From: a bacterium
GTDB lineage: Archaea; Thermoproteota; Nitrososphaeria; Nitrososphaerales; CADDZS01
Assembly: GCA_027310845.1 (NCBI GenBank)
Contig: DAIDAB010000110.1
Location: 1 to 6,761 of the forward strand
Reading direction: 5' to 3'
Length of the DNA stretch: 6,761 nt
The notes beneath the pieces are model-generated. The model did no database searches and was not told the DNA's origin. It saw nothing but the letters and a program-made list of their open reading frames with translations. Made by a program: the position numbers and the translations under genes. Within the stretch, counting starts at the first letter, position 1. Each line of letters opens with the position of its first letter. This document shows positions 6,685 through 6,761 of the stretch, in pieces.

Positions 6685-6761
6685 GTATGCCTGCTAAAGT
6701 CTTTTGCATCGTGCCTGTCACGGCTGGCCAGTTCGTGTTCTTAAATTTGGCTGTTTTTGTC

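Overview
The window most likely comes from an archaeon of the Nitrososphaerota (Thaumarchaeota/Aigarchaeota) lineage or a close relative. The main evidence is a complete eukaryote-type DNA topoisomerase IB with all five catalytic residues, a gene that in archaea is characteristic of that lineage. This is an inference from one marker; no rRNA or other phylogenetic gene is present.

Layout. Positions 3-1601 (+ strand) hold a CocE/NonD-type (peptidase S15 fold) serine hydrolase whose N-terminus lies before the left edge. Positions 1602-1788 are a short non-coding gap between convergent genes. From the right edge leftwards, the minus strand carries four tightly packed genes: topoisomerase IB (6642 or 6684 down to 5038), a small four-helix FtsX-type permease (5018-4401), a large MacB-like permease with a very large external domain (4432-2522), and the ABC ATPase that should drive them (2550 or 2520 down to 1789). 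Gaps or overlaps between these genes range from +19 to about -32 nt, so they look like one transcription unit.

How the genes fit together. The two permeases and the ATPase form a self-contained MacB/LolCDE-like ABC module. It appears asymmetric: one half (205 aa) has almost no external domain, while the other (636 aa) has about 450 external residues. That domain has a MacB-type core followed by what look like three beta-sandwich repeats, and it carries eleven potential N-glycosylation sequons. By analogy with MacB-type mechanotransmission ATPases, it may act on a substrate at the outer face of the membrane rather than move one through a channel; the substrate is unknown. No functional link to the topoisomerase is evident beyond co-orientation and proximity. 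The CocE-type hydrolase is a separate unit on the opposite strand.

Points of most interest are the expanded external domain of the large permease, a 9-nt anti-16S match placed correctly for an ACG rather than any standard start codon, and the lack of the usual catalytic aspartate in the hydrolase. No tRNA, rRNA, CRISPR array, insertion sequence or phage gene was seen.
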